DNA of 64,000 nt from an uncultured Bacteroidales bacterium (GTDB lineage Bacteria; Bacteroidota; Bacteroidia; Bacteroidales; UBA932). Below the pieces are notes generated by a model that had not been told where the DNA came from, searched no databases, and saw only the letters and a list, made by a program, of their open reading frames with translations. Both the position numbers and the translations under genes were made by a program. Where the stretch lies: NCBI GenBank assembly GCA_900316795.1, contig ONEF01000001.1, positions 124,001 to 188,000 on the forward strand, in the 5' to 3' direction. Position 1 is the first letter of the stretch. Every line of letters begins with the position of its first letter. Below, in pieces: positions 1 through 8,155 of this stretch.

Positions 1-1681
1 GATAATCACTAGGAGTCTGGCCCGTAGTGGCGAGGAAAGTGCGCTGGAATGTTCTTGTGCTGTAGAAGCCTGACTGGTCCGCTATCTCCGAAATAGGCAG
101 CGCCGGTTCTTTTTCCATCAGCGATTTGGCATAGTCGATTCTCAGGCTGCTGATAAAGCGAGGGAAGGTCATCCCGGGCTCGATTGCTTCAATCATACGC
201 CTGAGTTCGCGCTGTGAACAGCCTAAGAGTCCGGCTGCCATGGAAATTGACATCATCTTGTTGAGAAAGAACTGTTTTTCCTTGAAAATGCTGACAAGAG
301 AAGACACCTGCCTGTCCTTGTCCTCGGTTTTCGGATTCTGGACGGCTATCATGGAACGAAGGGTCTCTATTTCCTTCTTGATCTTGATATTCTCTGACAG
401 TATGGTATTTATTGTCTTGCGTCTTCTGTATTTGTTGATGTACTGTGCTGTTCCTGCTATCAGCAGAACAAGAATCAGGGCAGAGAGGGCTATCAGGATG
501 ATGTTGTTGGTTTTCAGGGTGGCAGAGAGGTCATTGATCTTGAACTTGTAGTTCCTGGACTTGTAACCTTCGACATCTGCAGCAACGGTCCTGCTTTCGA
601 TTTCCTCAATCTGCCTGTTCAGGCCGGCGATTCTTTCAGCCAGAAGGTTCGCGTTCGTGGAGTCCTTGGCTATTCTGTATGCTTCTTCCAGTCTCGACAG
701 CCTGGAAACATATCTTCTGTCTACGGTATCCTTACCTGAGTAAGGGGACAGTTCCAGACATTCGGTAACCTTGTCCGGTCTCCCGGTCTTTGCGTAATAG
801 CCGCTTTGGCGTAACACTCCGTCAGAGGTTGAAGCGTAATCTTGCTTCAGGGCCTGTGAAAACAGGTTCTCTGCCTGTTTTGCCTGCCCAAGTTCCCAAA
901 GCGAGATAGCCTTGTTGATTCTTGAGTAGAACAGCACACGGTCTCCCCAGTTCGTTGAAAAGTCGTCTTGAGGAAACTTCAGAGCCATTTCCTGAAGAAC
1001 TTTCTGCTGCTGGTCGCATTTCTGGACGGCTTTCTGCCAGTTTTCCGCTCCTACATAAGTGTTGGTCAGATTTCCTATGCACGTAATCCAGTGGCCGTAT
1101 TCACTCTGGGTTTTAACCATCTTCAGGGCCTTTTCCACGGATTCTTCCATAACCCTCAGCCCTTCTTCCTGCTGTCCTGTGTAGTACATACACCTTCCTA
1201 CGGCATAATCAAAAGCCAGTCCGTCCAGTTCAAGACCAAGGCTTCTGGCCAGATCCTGACCTTGCCTGCAGGCAGAGAGCATTGCCGGATAGTCTTTCTT
1301 GGTCTGGGCTATGGTCTGGATATTCCGGAGCACTTCCAGCCTTTTGAGACTGTCTTCCTGGGCTTCTTTGGTCATAAGGGCTTCCTGGCACCATTGCAGG
1401 GCCTGGTCATAGTCCTCGGAATATTGGTAAAAGAGCTTTGCCCTAAGCAGATTTGCCTCCAGAGGCGTGAAAATTCCCTTTGAAGCTCCTTCTGTTACTT
1501 TGTACATTGCCCCGTCCAGATCTGTCTTGCCCAGGTTTCTTATGTATTCTTCGGAAATAGCCTGAGGGTCGCTATTCCCGGAGACTTTATTCGAATCCGC
1601 CTTGTCAGGGCTGCAGCAAAGGCAAGCCAGAGCGGTGCCAGAGAAGATAAAAATATGTCTAATTGCTTTTAGAAGATTCAT
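1..1681 (-). CDS. TPR-transmembrane-AraC hybrid regulator (partial, C-terminus off left edge)
   Basis: The reading frame opens at the ATG at 1681-1679 and runs off the left edge after about 560 residues. The N-terminus is an export signal with Cys residues (LACLCCS) that could be a lipobox. About 370 residues rich in TPR-like helices follow, then a hydrophobic segment near residues 394-417 (IILIALSALILVLLIAGTA) and a short coiled coil. From about residue 470 comes an AraC-type double helix-turn-helix (FISSLRIDYAKSLM, then ISEIADQSGFYSTRTFQRTF). This order suggests a one-component regulator that senses outside the membrane with TPRs and binds DNA inside. It is divergent from the exported proteins at 1845-3978, its likely targets. 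A -7 type box lies only five bases before the start codon. Architecture is seen directly; the target assignment is inferred. Confidence 0.85.
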   Translation of the reverse strand, partial: MNLLKAIRHIFIFSGTALACLCCSPDKADSNKVSGNSDPQAISEEYIRNLGKTDLDGAMYKVTEGASKGIFTPLEANLLRAKLFYQYSEDYDQALQWCQEALMTKEAQEDSLKRLEVLRNIQTIAQTKKDYPAMLSACRQGQDLARSLGLELDGLAFDYAVGRCMYYTGQQEEGLRVMEESVEKALKMVKTQSEYGHWITCIGNLTNTYVGAENWQKAVQKCDQQQKVLQEMALKFPQDDFSTNWGDRVLFYSRINKAISLWELGQAKQAENLFSQALKQDYASTSDGVLRQSGYYAKTGRPDKVTECLELSPYSGKDTVDRRYVSRLSRLEEAYRIAKDSTNANLLAERIAGLNRQIEEIESRTVAADVEGYKSRNYKFKINDLSATLKTNNIILIALSALILVLLIAGTAQYINKYRRRKTINTILSENIKIKKEIETLRSMIAVQNPKTEDKDRQVSSLVSIFKEKQFFLNKMMSISMAAGLLGCSQRELRRMIEAIEPGMTFPRFISSLRIDYAKSLMEKEPALPISEIADQSGFYSTRTFQRTFLATTGQTPSDY

Positions 1682-1685
1682 ATTG

Positions 1686-1693
1686 CAAATTTA
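1686..1693 (-). promoter_or_regulatory. Bacteroidetes -7 promoter box for TPR-AraC gene
   Basis: On the minus strand this reads TAAATTTG, matching TAnnTTTG. It is so near the ATG at 1681 that transcription would begin at or beside the start codon, giving a leaderless or near-leaderless message unless translation begins further in. Confidence 0.4.
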
Positions 1694-1702
1694 CTCAACC
1701 CC

Positions 1703-1788
1703 GACCAAAACGGCGTCATTTTTTGACAAATAGACCAAAATGACACGTTTTGTCGCATAACCGCAAGAAACCGTCGCGTCTTTTGGTC
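1703..1788. promoter_or_regulatory. Candidate operator: two direct and one inverted GACCAAAA
   Basis: GACCAAAA occurs at 1703-1710 and 1733-1740 in the same orientation, 30 bp apart (about three helical turns), and inverted as TTTTGGTC at 1781-1788. All three lie between the divergent AraC-type regulator and the gene at 1845. AraC-family proteins often bind such directly repeated half sites. Assignment to this regulator is inference. Confidence 0.35.
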
Positions 1789-1809
1789 AAGCACAAAAGT
1801 CAGAATCGA

Positions 1810-1817
1810 TACTTTTG
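1810..1817 (+). promoter_or_regulatory. -7 promoter box (TACTTTTG) upstream of the 1845 gene
   Basis: TACTTTTG matches TAnnTTTG and sits 27 bp before the ATG at 1845, giving a short leader. A TTTG lies 24 bp upstream (1782-1785), slightly further than the usual -33 spacing. Transcription from here would exclude the upstream in-frame TTG at 1815, supporting the ATG at 1845. Confidence 0.5.
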
Positions 1818-1844
1818 TCATTTATTAATAACAAATCCTGTAAA

Positions 1845-2309
1845 ATGAGAAAATTCGTACTTTCATTAATGGCAGTGCTTGGTTTCGCCGGAACCAGTGC
1901 TTTTGCCCAGACTTCCCTGTCAGAAGCCGTTGCCGCCGGCAACAAAGTGTTTGTGCAGATTGTCAACGACAATGAGTATCCTATTCCTGCAGACGAAGTG
2001 GCTGACGTTATTCGTGAATTCTCAAATGCCGGCCAGTGGACAGCAGTGGAGACTGCAGAAGAGGCTGATTTCATTCTTCGCGTCGAGACCAGGAAGAAGG
2101 TGGTTTTCAACAGCCCTCGCACCTGGATGACTCCTTCCGTACTTGACAAGGAATCAAATGTTCTCTGGAAGGGAGATAAGATCAAAGCCGACGCTACCAT
2201 GTTCAATGGTTACAAGGCAACCAACACCTGCATCCGTAAGGTGATAGAAAACAGCTTCTACAAGGATCTTTTCAAGAAAGCCGGAAGAAGCGTGCCAGTA
2301 ATAGAATAA
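1845..2309 (+). CDS. Small exported protein of unknown function
   Basis: A 154-residue protein with a clear type I signal peptide (MRKFVLSLMAVLGFAGTSAFAQ), so probably periplasmic. The mature part is a compact alpha/beta-looking domain of about 130 residues that I do not recognise. It contains the phrases KVFVQIVNDNEYPIPADEV and EEADFILRVETRKKV, resembling small periplasmic domains that assess a stored value, but no catalytic motif is visible. I chose the ATG at 1845 over the in-frame TTG 30 bases upstream because the signal peptide starts here and a promoter box overlaps the earlier start. It leads a run of three genes with the lipoprotein at 2335 and the membrane protein at 3721, opposite the TPR-AraC regulator. 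Confidence 0.8.
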   Translation: MRKFVLSLMAVLGFAGTSAFAQTSLSEAVAAGNKVFVQIVNDNEYPIPADEVADVIREFSNAGQWTAVETAEEADFILRVETRKKVVFNSPRTWMTPSVLDKESNVLWKGDKIKADATMFNGYKATNTCIRKVIENSFYKDLFKKAGRSVPVIE

Positions 2310-2334
2310 TTAACAATTAAATAATACAGAGTCT

Positions 2335-3702
2335 ATGAAAAAGCATCTTCTGCTTATTGCCATCTCTTTATTCGTGATGGCAGGATGCGATAAAACAGAA
2401 ATCTACGACAAGGACACCACCGAAATTGAAAACAATATCGATGACCTCAAGGATGCCGTAACAGGCCTGAAGATCAGCGACCAGGTTTTCGGTTTTGTGA
2501 GCTATGCTCAGCACGACACAGTGTCAAAGGGACTTCCTTATGCGGTGATTTTCCGTGTAAACCCTTCCGGAGTTCCTTTTACCCAGGATATGGTTGTTCT
2601 TGACAACATGTCTGCCAAGAGATTCATCTACACTCCAGAGACAATGGCTTCCTACATTACCGAGTCCACCAACTTCAAGATTGACTCGATGGGCGTTACC
2701 CAGAACGAGGCAAAAGAGGATCTGGAAGGCCAGTACTTCATAAGAATGAAGAGCACAGAGACCCGTAACATGATCGAGGATGACATTTTCTCTCTCGTAG
2801 GCGGCTACAAGGACAAAGAGGAGAAGATCCAGTATGTAAGCTCTACTCCTTTCAGCCTGGTGATGATGCCTACTCCTGAAGAGGGACTTACCAAGTGGAG
2901 CTTCATCCGCGGCAACGTTACCCACGGAGACGTCAAGACAACAGTCGTTCCTGGCTCTGACCCTGAGGAAACCGTGAGCACTTGGGAGGTGACTCTTGGA
3001 TCTATCGCCGTTTCTTTTGACCGTCGTCTGTATGTTAACGAAAAGGACAAGAACGACACCCGCACATACTCTACCAAATACATATCTTCATTCGTATGGG
3101 AGGGCAACTCAAAGGCAGACTCTATAGTTATCTTTGAGCCTCATCGCGATTCAGCTTATGTAAAGTTCCTTCCGGACACTTCCAAGCCTGAATGGCAGGC
3201 TCTTATGGATACCACCAAGTTCAACACCCTTACAGTAAAGGGCAAGGTTCACGCGTTTGACCGTTACGGTGGCCGTTCAGTATTCCCTGTAGAGATGGTA
3301 TGGTACAGCCGTTATAGGGATACGGTTACCCTCAACCTGAAGGTTTCTGATTTCATCCAGGAAAACCCTGACGGATCCATTACCAGAAAGACCTATGAGT
3401 ATGACCTTACCTCAGCCCTTGAAAAGCTTGGATACAAAGAATCCGAGGTTGAGTCAACTCCAAGAAAGAAGGTGGTACATGGTATCATTACCGGCCCAGG
3501 CAGCAAGGTGCTGATGGCCTACAGTAGCGAAAACAACAGGGTTGTCATTCTCCGCAGCTATGTTCCTAAGGCAGCTCTTGTCGGAACACATTACAATTTG
3601 GCCACCAGGGAAGTCAAGACTTTCCCTTCCGAGAAGGATCCTGTATTGGAGATGTCTGCCATTGAATGCCCGCTGGTTCTCAAAATCGTGATTACAGAAT
3701 AG
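2335..3702 (+). CDS. Large surface or periplasmic lipoprotein, unknown function
   Basis: A 455-residue lipoprotein: the signal ends in the lipobox VMAGC at about residues 14-18. A short predicted coiled coil follows (EIENNIDDLKDAVTGLKIS), then about 400 residues that look beta-rich with repeated Val/Thr-rich strands, typical of Bacteroidales cell-surface lipoproteins. No enzyme motif is seen. It starts 25 bp after the gene at 1845 and lies 18 bp before the ATG of the next gene, so the three are probably cotranscribed. It may be an output of the neighbouring TPR-AraC regulator, but that rests on position only. Confidence 0.8.
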   Translation: MKKHLLLIAISLFVMAGCDKTEIYDKDTTEIENNIDDLKDAVTGLKISDQVFGFVSYAQHDTVSKGLPYAVIFRVNPSGVPFTQDMVVLDNMSAKRFIYTPETMASYITESTNFKIDSMGVTQNEAKEDLEGQYFIRMKSTETRNMIEDDIFSLVGGYKDKEEKIQYVSSTPFSLVMMPTPEEGLTKWSFIRGNVTHGDVKTTVVPGSDPEETVSTWEVTLGSIAVSFDRRLYVNEKDKNDTRTYSTKYISSFVWEGNSKADSIVIFEPHRDSAYVKFLPDTSKPEWQALMDTTKFNTLTVKGKVHAFDRYGGRSVFPVEMVWYSRYRDTVTLNLKVSDFIQENPDGSITRKTYEYDLTSALEKLGYKESEVESTPRKKVVHGIITGPGSKVLMAYSSENNRVVILRSYVPKAALVGTHYNLATREVKTFPSEKDPVLEMSAIECPLVLKIVITE

Positions 3703-3720
3703 CAATTGAATATTAGTACC

Positions 3721-3978
3721 ATGAACATCATTATCACATTGCTCATCGGAGCAGTAGCAGGCTGGCTTTCCGGCTTCTTCGTATCCAAAGACAAAGGCGG
3801 TCTTATCTGGAACATCCTTATCGGTCTTGCCGGCGGTTTTGTCGGTGGCTGGCTGCTTGGCAAACTTGGCGCCACCAGTCCTTTCTGGGCTCAGTGGTAT
3901 GGACAGATTGTAAGCGCTGTTATCGGTGCTGTAATCCTCCTGGCCATCTGGAATGTTGTAAAGAAGGCCTTCAAGTAA
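3721..3978 (+). CDS. GlsB/YeaQ/YmgE-family small membrane protein
   Basis: An 85-residue, strongly hydrophobic protein with three predicted helices and glycine-rich pairs (LIGAVAGWLSGFF, ILIGLAGGFVGGWLLG, AVIGAVILLAIW). The Gly-zipper pattern GLAGGFVGGWLLGKLG is characteristic of the GlsB/YeaQ/YmgE (transglycosylase-associated, DUF84-like Gly-zipper) stress protein family, whose members are inner-membrane proteins of unclear biochemical role, often induced by envelope or acid stress. The ATG at 3721 is preferred to an in-frame TTG at 3706. It is the last gene before a clear terminator at 4007-4042, ending the transcription unit that starts near 1817. Confidence 0.85.
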   Translation: MNIIITLLIGAVAGWLSGFFVSKDKGGLIWNILIGLAGGFVGGWLLGKLGATSPFWAQWYGQIVSAVIGAVILLAIWNVVKKAFK

Positions 3979-4006
3979 GCCCTCTTGCCTGTTTCGACAA
4001 AAAAGT

Positions 4007-4042
4007 ACTTGACCATCTGAAACCCAGGTGGTCAAGTTTTTT
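4007..4042 (+). terminator. Intrinsic terminator after the 1845-3978 unit
   Basis: Perfect 9-bp stem ACTTGACCA (4007-4015) with TGGTCAAGT (4029-4037), 13-base loop, then a T run to 4042. It lies 28 bp after the stop of the GlsB-like gene. Confidence 0.8.
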
Positions 4043-4342
4043 ATCGTTGCGCCTTCAATGTTGAAGATATGATATTTCTGCTCATAATTACATTCGCTCG
4101 AATGTAAAATCAAGAAATAAAAACAAAATTACATCATAACGGATATAAAAATTTCACCAAAAACATGATTACATTTGATAGAATATAATTCGCTATTGGT
4201 TTCTCGCGAGAAGGCCTTCTGCAATATTATGGAAAAAAAGGAACACGATTAAACACTAGTATCATGACAAGGATGTGCCATCACGAAACAATAAAGAGGT
4301 TAAGCTTTATTTGTATATTTGTACTGATTAATTGAATACTAG
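4043..4342. other. AT-rich gene-free stretch with nested palindromes
   Basis: No gene is visible in these 300 bases. The sequence becomes sharply AT-rich compared with the left. It holds a perfect inverted repeat TTACATTCG-CT-CGAATGTAA at 4088-4107, and two overlapping 12-bp perfect palindromes at 4201-4212 (TTCTCGCGAGAA) and 4209-4220 (AGAAGGCCTTCT) that share four bases. They could be regulator sites for the next gene or marks of an old insertion junction. Confidence 0.5.
4314..4321 (+). promoter_or_regulatory. -7 promoter box (TATATTTG) of the AlbA_2 gene
   Basis: TATATTTG matches TAnnTTTG exactly and lies 21 bp before the ATG at 4343. No good -33 TTTG is seen at the usual distance. Confidence 0.5.
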
Positions 4343-6292
4343 ATGAAAACGGCTAAGGATTTACTCAATCTTCTTAATACAACAGACGAGCATTCTCGTC
4401 TTGAAGCAAAACGAGCCTCTGAAGCAGGGAAAAGTATTTATGAAACTATTTGCTCTTTTTCAAATGAACCAGAATTGGGCGGTGGATACCTCTTATTGGG
4501 AGCTCGCAAAGAAGGTGAGTTTGAAGACGGAAGAGCCCGATATTCTCTAGAGGGAGTGCCTAATCCAGATAAAGTACAATCTGATATTGTGTCTGGTTGT
4601 TCGAGTATATTTAATCATCAGATAAGGCCAGAAATAAGTGTTGAAACGATTGATGGAAAGAATGTTTTGGTTGTTCGGATAGAAGAGCTTCCAGAAGCCT
4701 TGAAACCATTGTATTTTATAAAGCGTGGCTTGCCGTCTGGAGCGTTTAGGAGGATTAGCTCATCAGATGTGCGGTGTACAGACGAGGATATGCCTGTTTT
4801 CTATTCTAAAGTGGATAGTTTTGACAGTACAATTGTTCAAGATGCTGATTATGAGGATATAGATGAAAATGCTATCGAATATTATCGAAAACTTAGAGCT
4901 TCGGTTAATTCCGCAGCAGAGGAACTTACATACGATAATAAAGAGCTGCTTAGAGCGTTGGGTGCAATAAAAAAAGACAAGTTCGGCATTCTTCGGATAA
5001 CATATACCGGTTTAATCGTTTTTGGAAAAACACTAGCTCTTCGACGATTAATGCCTTCTCTTCGTGTTGATTATATTAGAGTTGCCGGCACTCGTTGGAT
5101 TGGGGCGGAAGAAGATCGTTATGAATCCTCTTTAGATCTACGAGGCCCTCTTATCTTATTAGTTCAACGAGTAAGAAACACAATTTTGGAAGACATGCCA
5201 AAAGGTTTTCATCTATCACCGGGGCAATTACAAGCGGAAACCCCGACAGACTTGCCAGCTGATGCTCTTAGAGAAGCTTTAGTTAATTCTTTTATTCACC
5301 GTACTTTCAGAGTAAATAGACCTATTCAGATTATCCGTTATTCTAATCGAATCGAAATAATAAACCCGGGCTTTTCATTAAAAGCCCCTGATTCTTTGGG
5401 CGAGCCCGGATCTGAATTGAGGAATCCATTTATTAGTGAGATTTTCCACGATACGAACTTGGCTGAAACAAAAGGTTCAGGTATAGGAAGCATAAGAAAG
5501 CAAATGAAAGCCGCTAATCTTATGCCTCCTACGTTTGAATCAAATCGAACAGACAATACATTTACCGCGCGTTTGTTGTTACATCATATGCTTAATGCAA
5601 GTGACTTGTCCTGGTTAGGTAGGTTTAAGAATTATAGGTTAAATAATGAACAACGGTTAGCCCTTATTTTCGTCCGTGAAGTAGGAGCTATTGATAACAT
5701 TACGTATAGGCAAATAAGTAGTCAGATTTCATCCAAGCAGGCTTCTTCAGATCTTCATAATCTTTGCGAGCAAAGTCTACTAGAAAAGAAAGGACAAGGA
5801 AATAGGGTTTATTATCTTCCTTGTGATGCGTTTAATAATAGCGAAGGAAAGCCATTGTTTGATAGCACCGTTGCGGCTTCTCCAATAAGCAATGTTAGTG
5901 TTTCAGACGACAGTTATAACATCCAAAAAGTTTCTCTTAGTGTGCCAGCTCAAGGCGCTAGTGTGCCAGTTCAGGGTACTAGTGTGCCAGCTCAAGACAC
6001 TAGTGTGCTAGACGATTTAACTCTTGCCGAAGATACTGAACGTAGTATACGGGCCATTGGATTAAGATCTAATGATTCACAGAAAGTCGATTCTGCAATT
6101 ATAGAGGCCTGCTCCCAAAAACCATTAAGTGTTAACGAATTATCTAAAATTCTCCATCGAACGGAGAATTATTTGAAATCAAAATTCATTAAGCGTTTAC
6201 TTGCTGAAAAGAGACTGTTTTACACAATTCCGGAGATGAAAAACCACCCAAATCAAAAATATACAACCCATTCAGAAGGCGAGCATAAATAA
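4343..6292 (+). CDS. AlbA_2/Schlafen-domain protein with GHKL ATPase-like domain
   Basis: A 649-residue protein. Residues about 12-140 form an AlbA_2 (divergent AAA-4/Schlafen) domain (LEAKRASEAGKSIYETICSF, then GGGYLLLGARKEG). About residues 290-400 resemble the C-terminal HATPase domain commonly fused to it (LPADALREALVNSFIHRTF, IQIIRYSNRIEIINPG). A DNA-binding winged-helix-like part follows, then three 7-residue repeats (SVPAQGA, SVPVQGT, SVPAQDT; bases 5939-6001) as a linker and a further small helical domain. Proteins of this type are usually annotated as putative transcriptional regulators or RecG-like; several are linked to phage defence or mobile islands. Base composition is much more AT-rich than the flanks, consistent with transfer. 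It has its own promoter and no operon partner. Confidence 0.8.
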   Translation: MKTAKDLLNLLNTTDEHSRLEAKRASEAGKSIYETICSFSNEPELGGGYLLLGARKEGEFEDGRARYSLEGVPNPDKVQSDIVSGCSSIFNHQIRPEISVETIDGKNVLVVRIEELPEALKPLYFIKRGLPSGAFRRISSSDVRCTDEDMPVFYSKVDSFDSTIVQDADYEDIDENAIEYYRKLRASVNSAAEELTYDNKELLRALGAIKKDKFGILRITYTGLIVFGKTLALRRLMPSLRVDYIRVAGTRWIGAEEDRYESSLDLRGPLILLVQRVRNTILEDMPKGFHLSPGQLQAETPTDLPADALREALVNSFIHRTFRVNRPIQIIRYSNRIEIINPGFSLKAPDSLGEPGSELRNPFISEIFHDTNLAETKGSGIGSIRKQMKAANLMPPTFESNRTDNTFTARLLLHHMLNASDLSWLGRFKNYRLNNEQRLALIFVREVGAIDNITYRQISSQISSKQASSDLHNLCEQSLLEKKGQGNRVYYLPCDAFNNSEGKPLFDSTVAASPISNVSVSDDSYNIQKVSLSVPAQGASVPVQGTSVPAQDTSVLDDLTLAEDTERSIRAIGLRSNDSQKVDSAIIEACSQKPLSVNELSKILHRTENYLKSKFIKRLLAEKRLFYTIPEMKNHPNQKYTTHSEGEHK

Positions 6293-6461
6293 ACAATCCA
6301 AACTATTTTTCTATTTTCCCTTTTTTTACGGAGGTCATTTAGAACTTCCCCTTTATACTTGAACCATAATGTGCCCAGAACTGGGTGAGAGAACTTTTTA
6401 CTCGTTTGGCAAGAGCAGATATTGATGTAGTTTCGTTGGCTCTTCCTTCCTGGTTGCCCAG

Positions 6462-6818
6462 ATGGCGGACATACTTCGCAAGAAGTGGAACACATCTGTC
6501 CTCTGCATCTCCCTGGACTGCAACAAAGAGGCCATCGAGTCTCTAATTCCTCAGGAGAAGGCAGTTGGCACCATCTATGTCCTTGACCAAAAGAATTCCG
6601 CAATTGATATAGTTCTCCGTAAGGCAGAGGGAATAATGAACCGCCGTTTCATCCGCGCCCTGATTATCAGCGGAGTCGAAAGACTTACCACAAGAGCATC
6701 CAAAGACAGGCCAGACAAAGGACAGGAGGTGATAAACCACTGTCTGAACAGGCTGGCAAAGGACAAGAAGATTCCGATTATCCTTGTGGAAAACCATGAA
6801 GAGGAGCCCAAAACCTAG
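6462..6818 (+). pseudogene. Fragment of a DnaB-like (RecA-fold) helicase core
   Basis: The 118-residue frame parallels the region around Walker B of DnaB-type helicases: AIDIVLRKAEGIMNRRF, then RALIISGVERLTT, then INHCLNRLAKDKKIPIILVE compare with the DnaB pattern of a helix, a hydrophobic strand ending in acidic residues, and LAKELNVPVIALSQ. Upstream, in frame, comes SSFLVAQMADILRKKW, resembling the helix after Walker A, but the P-loop lysine is absent and a stop lies about 30 bases before the ATG. The Walker B aspartate is also missing. I read it as a remnant of a phage or plasmid helicase. It could instead be a short intact gene of unknown role; moderate certainty only. Confidence 0.4.
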
Positions 6819-6930
6819 GGGTTGGTGCATTTTTTTGGGGCGGACAGAGTCAAATTTACCGCTTTCTTCAGGAGGTGCTGAAGTTTAAAAGGGCTGAATA
6901 TGGGAATGGATATCAAACTATATCCAGACA

Positions 6931-6953
6931 TTTTCTACGCAGTGAGTAGAAAA
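6931..6953. repeat. Perfect 8-bp inverted repeat
   Basis: TTTTCTAC (6931-6938) and GTAGAAAA (6946-6953) form a hairpin with a 7-base loop, between the helicase remnant and the end of the convergent TlpA-like gene. No U run follows on either strand, so a terminator role is doubtful. Confidence 0.35.
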
Positions 6954-7018
6954 TTTGGAAAAGTTGATTAGAATATCATTCTCTATCTAGATCTTTATGA
7001 GAAGAAGAAATCGCTGAG

Positions 7019-8014
7019 TTAAAACTTAATCTTGCTTAACGCATCTTCAATCTCAGGGCCACGGATGTCGTTGGCGATGATGTTGCCCTGGGGGTCGAAG
7101 AGGATGATGGTAGGGATGCCGTTGATGTCGAATCTTTCAGCAAAGATCTGGGCAGGATCAAGGAGCTGAGGATAGTGGATGTGAAGTTCTTTCATGGCAG
7201 CCTTGGTGTCGTTGAGGGCATCGTTGACAGGAATGCCAAGGACGATGAGGCCTTTGCTGCGGTATTTGTTGTAGGCGGCAACAACATTAGGAGTTTCCTT
7301 GCGGCAAGGACCGCACCAGGAAGCCCAGAAATCAATGAGAGTGTAGCTGCCGTTGCCGACAAAATCAGAGAATGAGCCGGTTGAGGTACGGAAGGTGCCG
7401 TCGTCAAAAAGACAGATGACGGAAGAAGCCAATGTGTCGGCAGTGCTGACCAGATGCTCGTACTGGCCGGTCAGGTGAGGGTCAGATTTGATGATGGAGC
7501 CACCCTCGCGGTAGAGGGAAAGGAAATCCTCGGGAGAGATGGCAGGAGTCATAAGGCTCAGGGCCTGAAGGCCGAGAGCGTCTTCTTTATGCTCGAGATA
7601 GACACTGCGGCAATGATCGGCGATGGCCTTGAGGGCGGTGCTGTCGCCGTAAGAATCCATGAAGGTGCTTAAAGCCCACTGCTGGAGATTCTGGAGCTCA
7701 TAGGAGAGAGGGCTGCCCTCGGTTGAAATGTTGTCGTCTTTTACGGAGACGGTGATTTTCCAGGAATCCGGAATCAGGTTGATCGGGTCGTAGCCTTCAC
7801 CCCTCAGGATGGAGACGCCGGTGTAAGGGTTGAAAGGGCAGGTCAGGGAGAAAGCCCCGCCGGTGACCTGGGAGGCGTCTATGGTGTCTCCCTTTATGTT
7901 GACAAGGTAAACTATATTGACAGGATCGGAAATGTTGCCGGTGATGACGGTTTCTCCGGAATCGCAGGCGCAGAAAGCAATGGCCGCGGCAAGGCAAAGG
8001 ACGAGTTTTTTCAT
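7019..8014 (-). CDS. TlpA-like thioredoxin-domain lipoprotein
   Basis: A 331-residue lipoprotein (signal ending in lipobox AFCAC). Residues about 20-120 look like the beta-rich DUF4369 domain frequent before Bacteroidetes thiol-disulfide proteins. The C-terminal half is a TlpA/ResA-type thioredoxin fold with the active site FWASWCGPCRKE near residue 240 and the cis-proline strand FDINGIPTIILFDPQG. It probably reduces or isomerises disulfides, facing the periplasm. The frame stays open far upstream without biological meaning; the ATG at 8014 is chosen because the lipoprotein signal begins there and a promoter box lies at 8060-8067. It is divergent from tyrS and stands alone on this strand. Confidence 0.9.
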   Translation of the reverse strand: MKKLVLCLAAAIAFCACDSGETVITGNISDPVNIVYLVNIKGDTIDASQVTGGAFSLTCPFNPYTGVSILRGEGYDPINLIPDSWKITVSVKDDNISTEGSPLSYELQNLQQWALSTFMDSYGDSTALKAIADHCRSVYLEHKEDALGLQALSLMTPAISPEDFLSLYREGGSIIKSDPHLTGQYEHLVSTADTLASSVICLFDDGTFRTSTGSFSDFVGNGSYTLIDFWASWCGPCRKETPNVVAAYNKYRSKGLIVLGIPVNDALNDTKAAMKELHIHYPQLLDPAQIFAERFDINGIPTIILFDPQGNIIANDIRGPEIEDALSKIKF

Positions 8015-8059
8015 AATCTGGAGTATCTTGTGATGTTCAAGGATATCTGTTGTGGTGTT

Positions 8060-8067
8060 CAAAGATA
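8060..8067 (-). promoter_or_regulatory. -7 promoter box (TATCTTTG) of the TlpA-like gene
   Basis: On the minus strand TATCTTTG fits TAnnTTTG and lies about 46 bp before the ATG at 8014. Confidence 0.5.
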
Positions 8068-8106
8068 ATGAAATCCTGTAATCAGGAGTATGTCGGCGAT
8101 TTTTCC

Positions 8107-8114
8107 TACTTTTG
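8107..8114 (+). promoter_or_regulatory. -7 promoter box (TACTTTTG) of the tyrS unit
   Basis: TACTTTTG lies 41 bp before the ATG at 8156, which supports that start over an in-frame start at 8090 located upstream of the box. Confidence 0.5.
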
Positions 8115-8155
8115 TACGATTGACAGAAAAAAGTAAAAAAGATATAGATCATCCG

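Noticed and set aside
6900-7022. Short frame MGMDIKLYPDIFYAVSRKFG and on, interrupted by TAG
   Set aside because: Possibly a broken small gene, but too short to assign and overlapping the end of the TlpA-like gene; mentioned only as debris.
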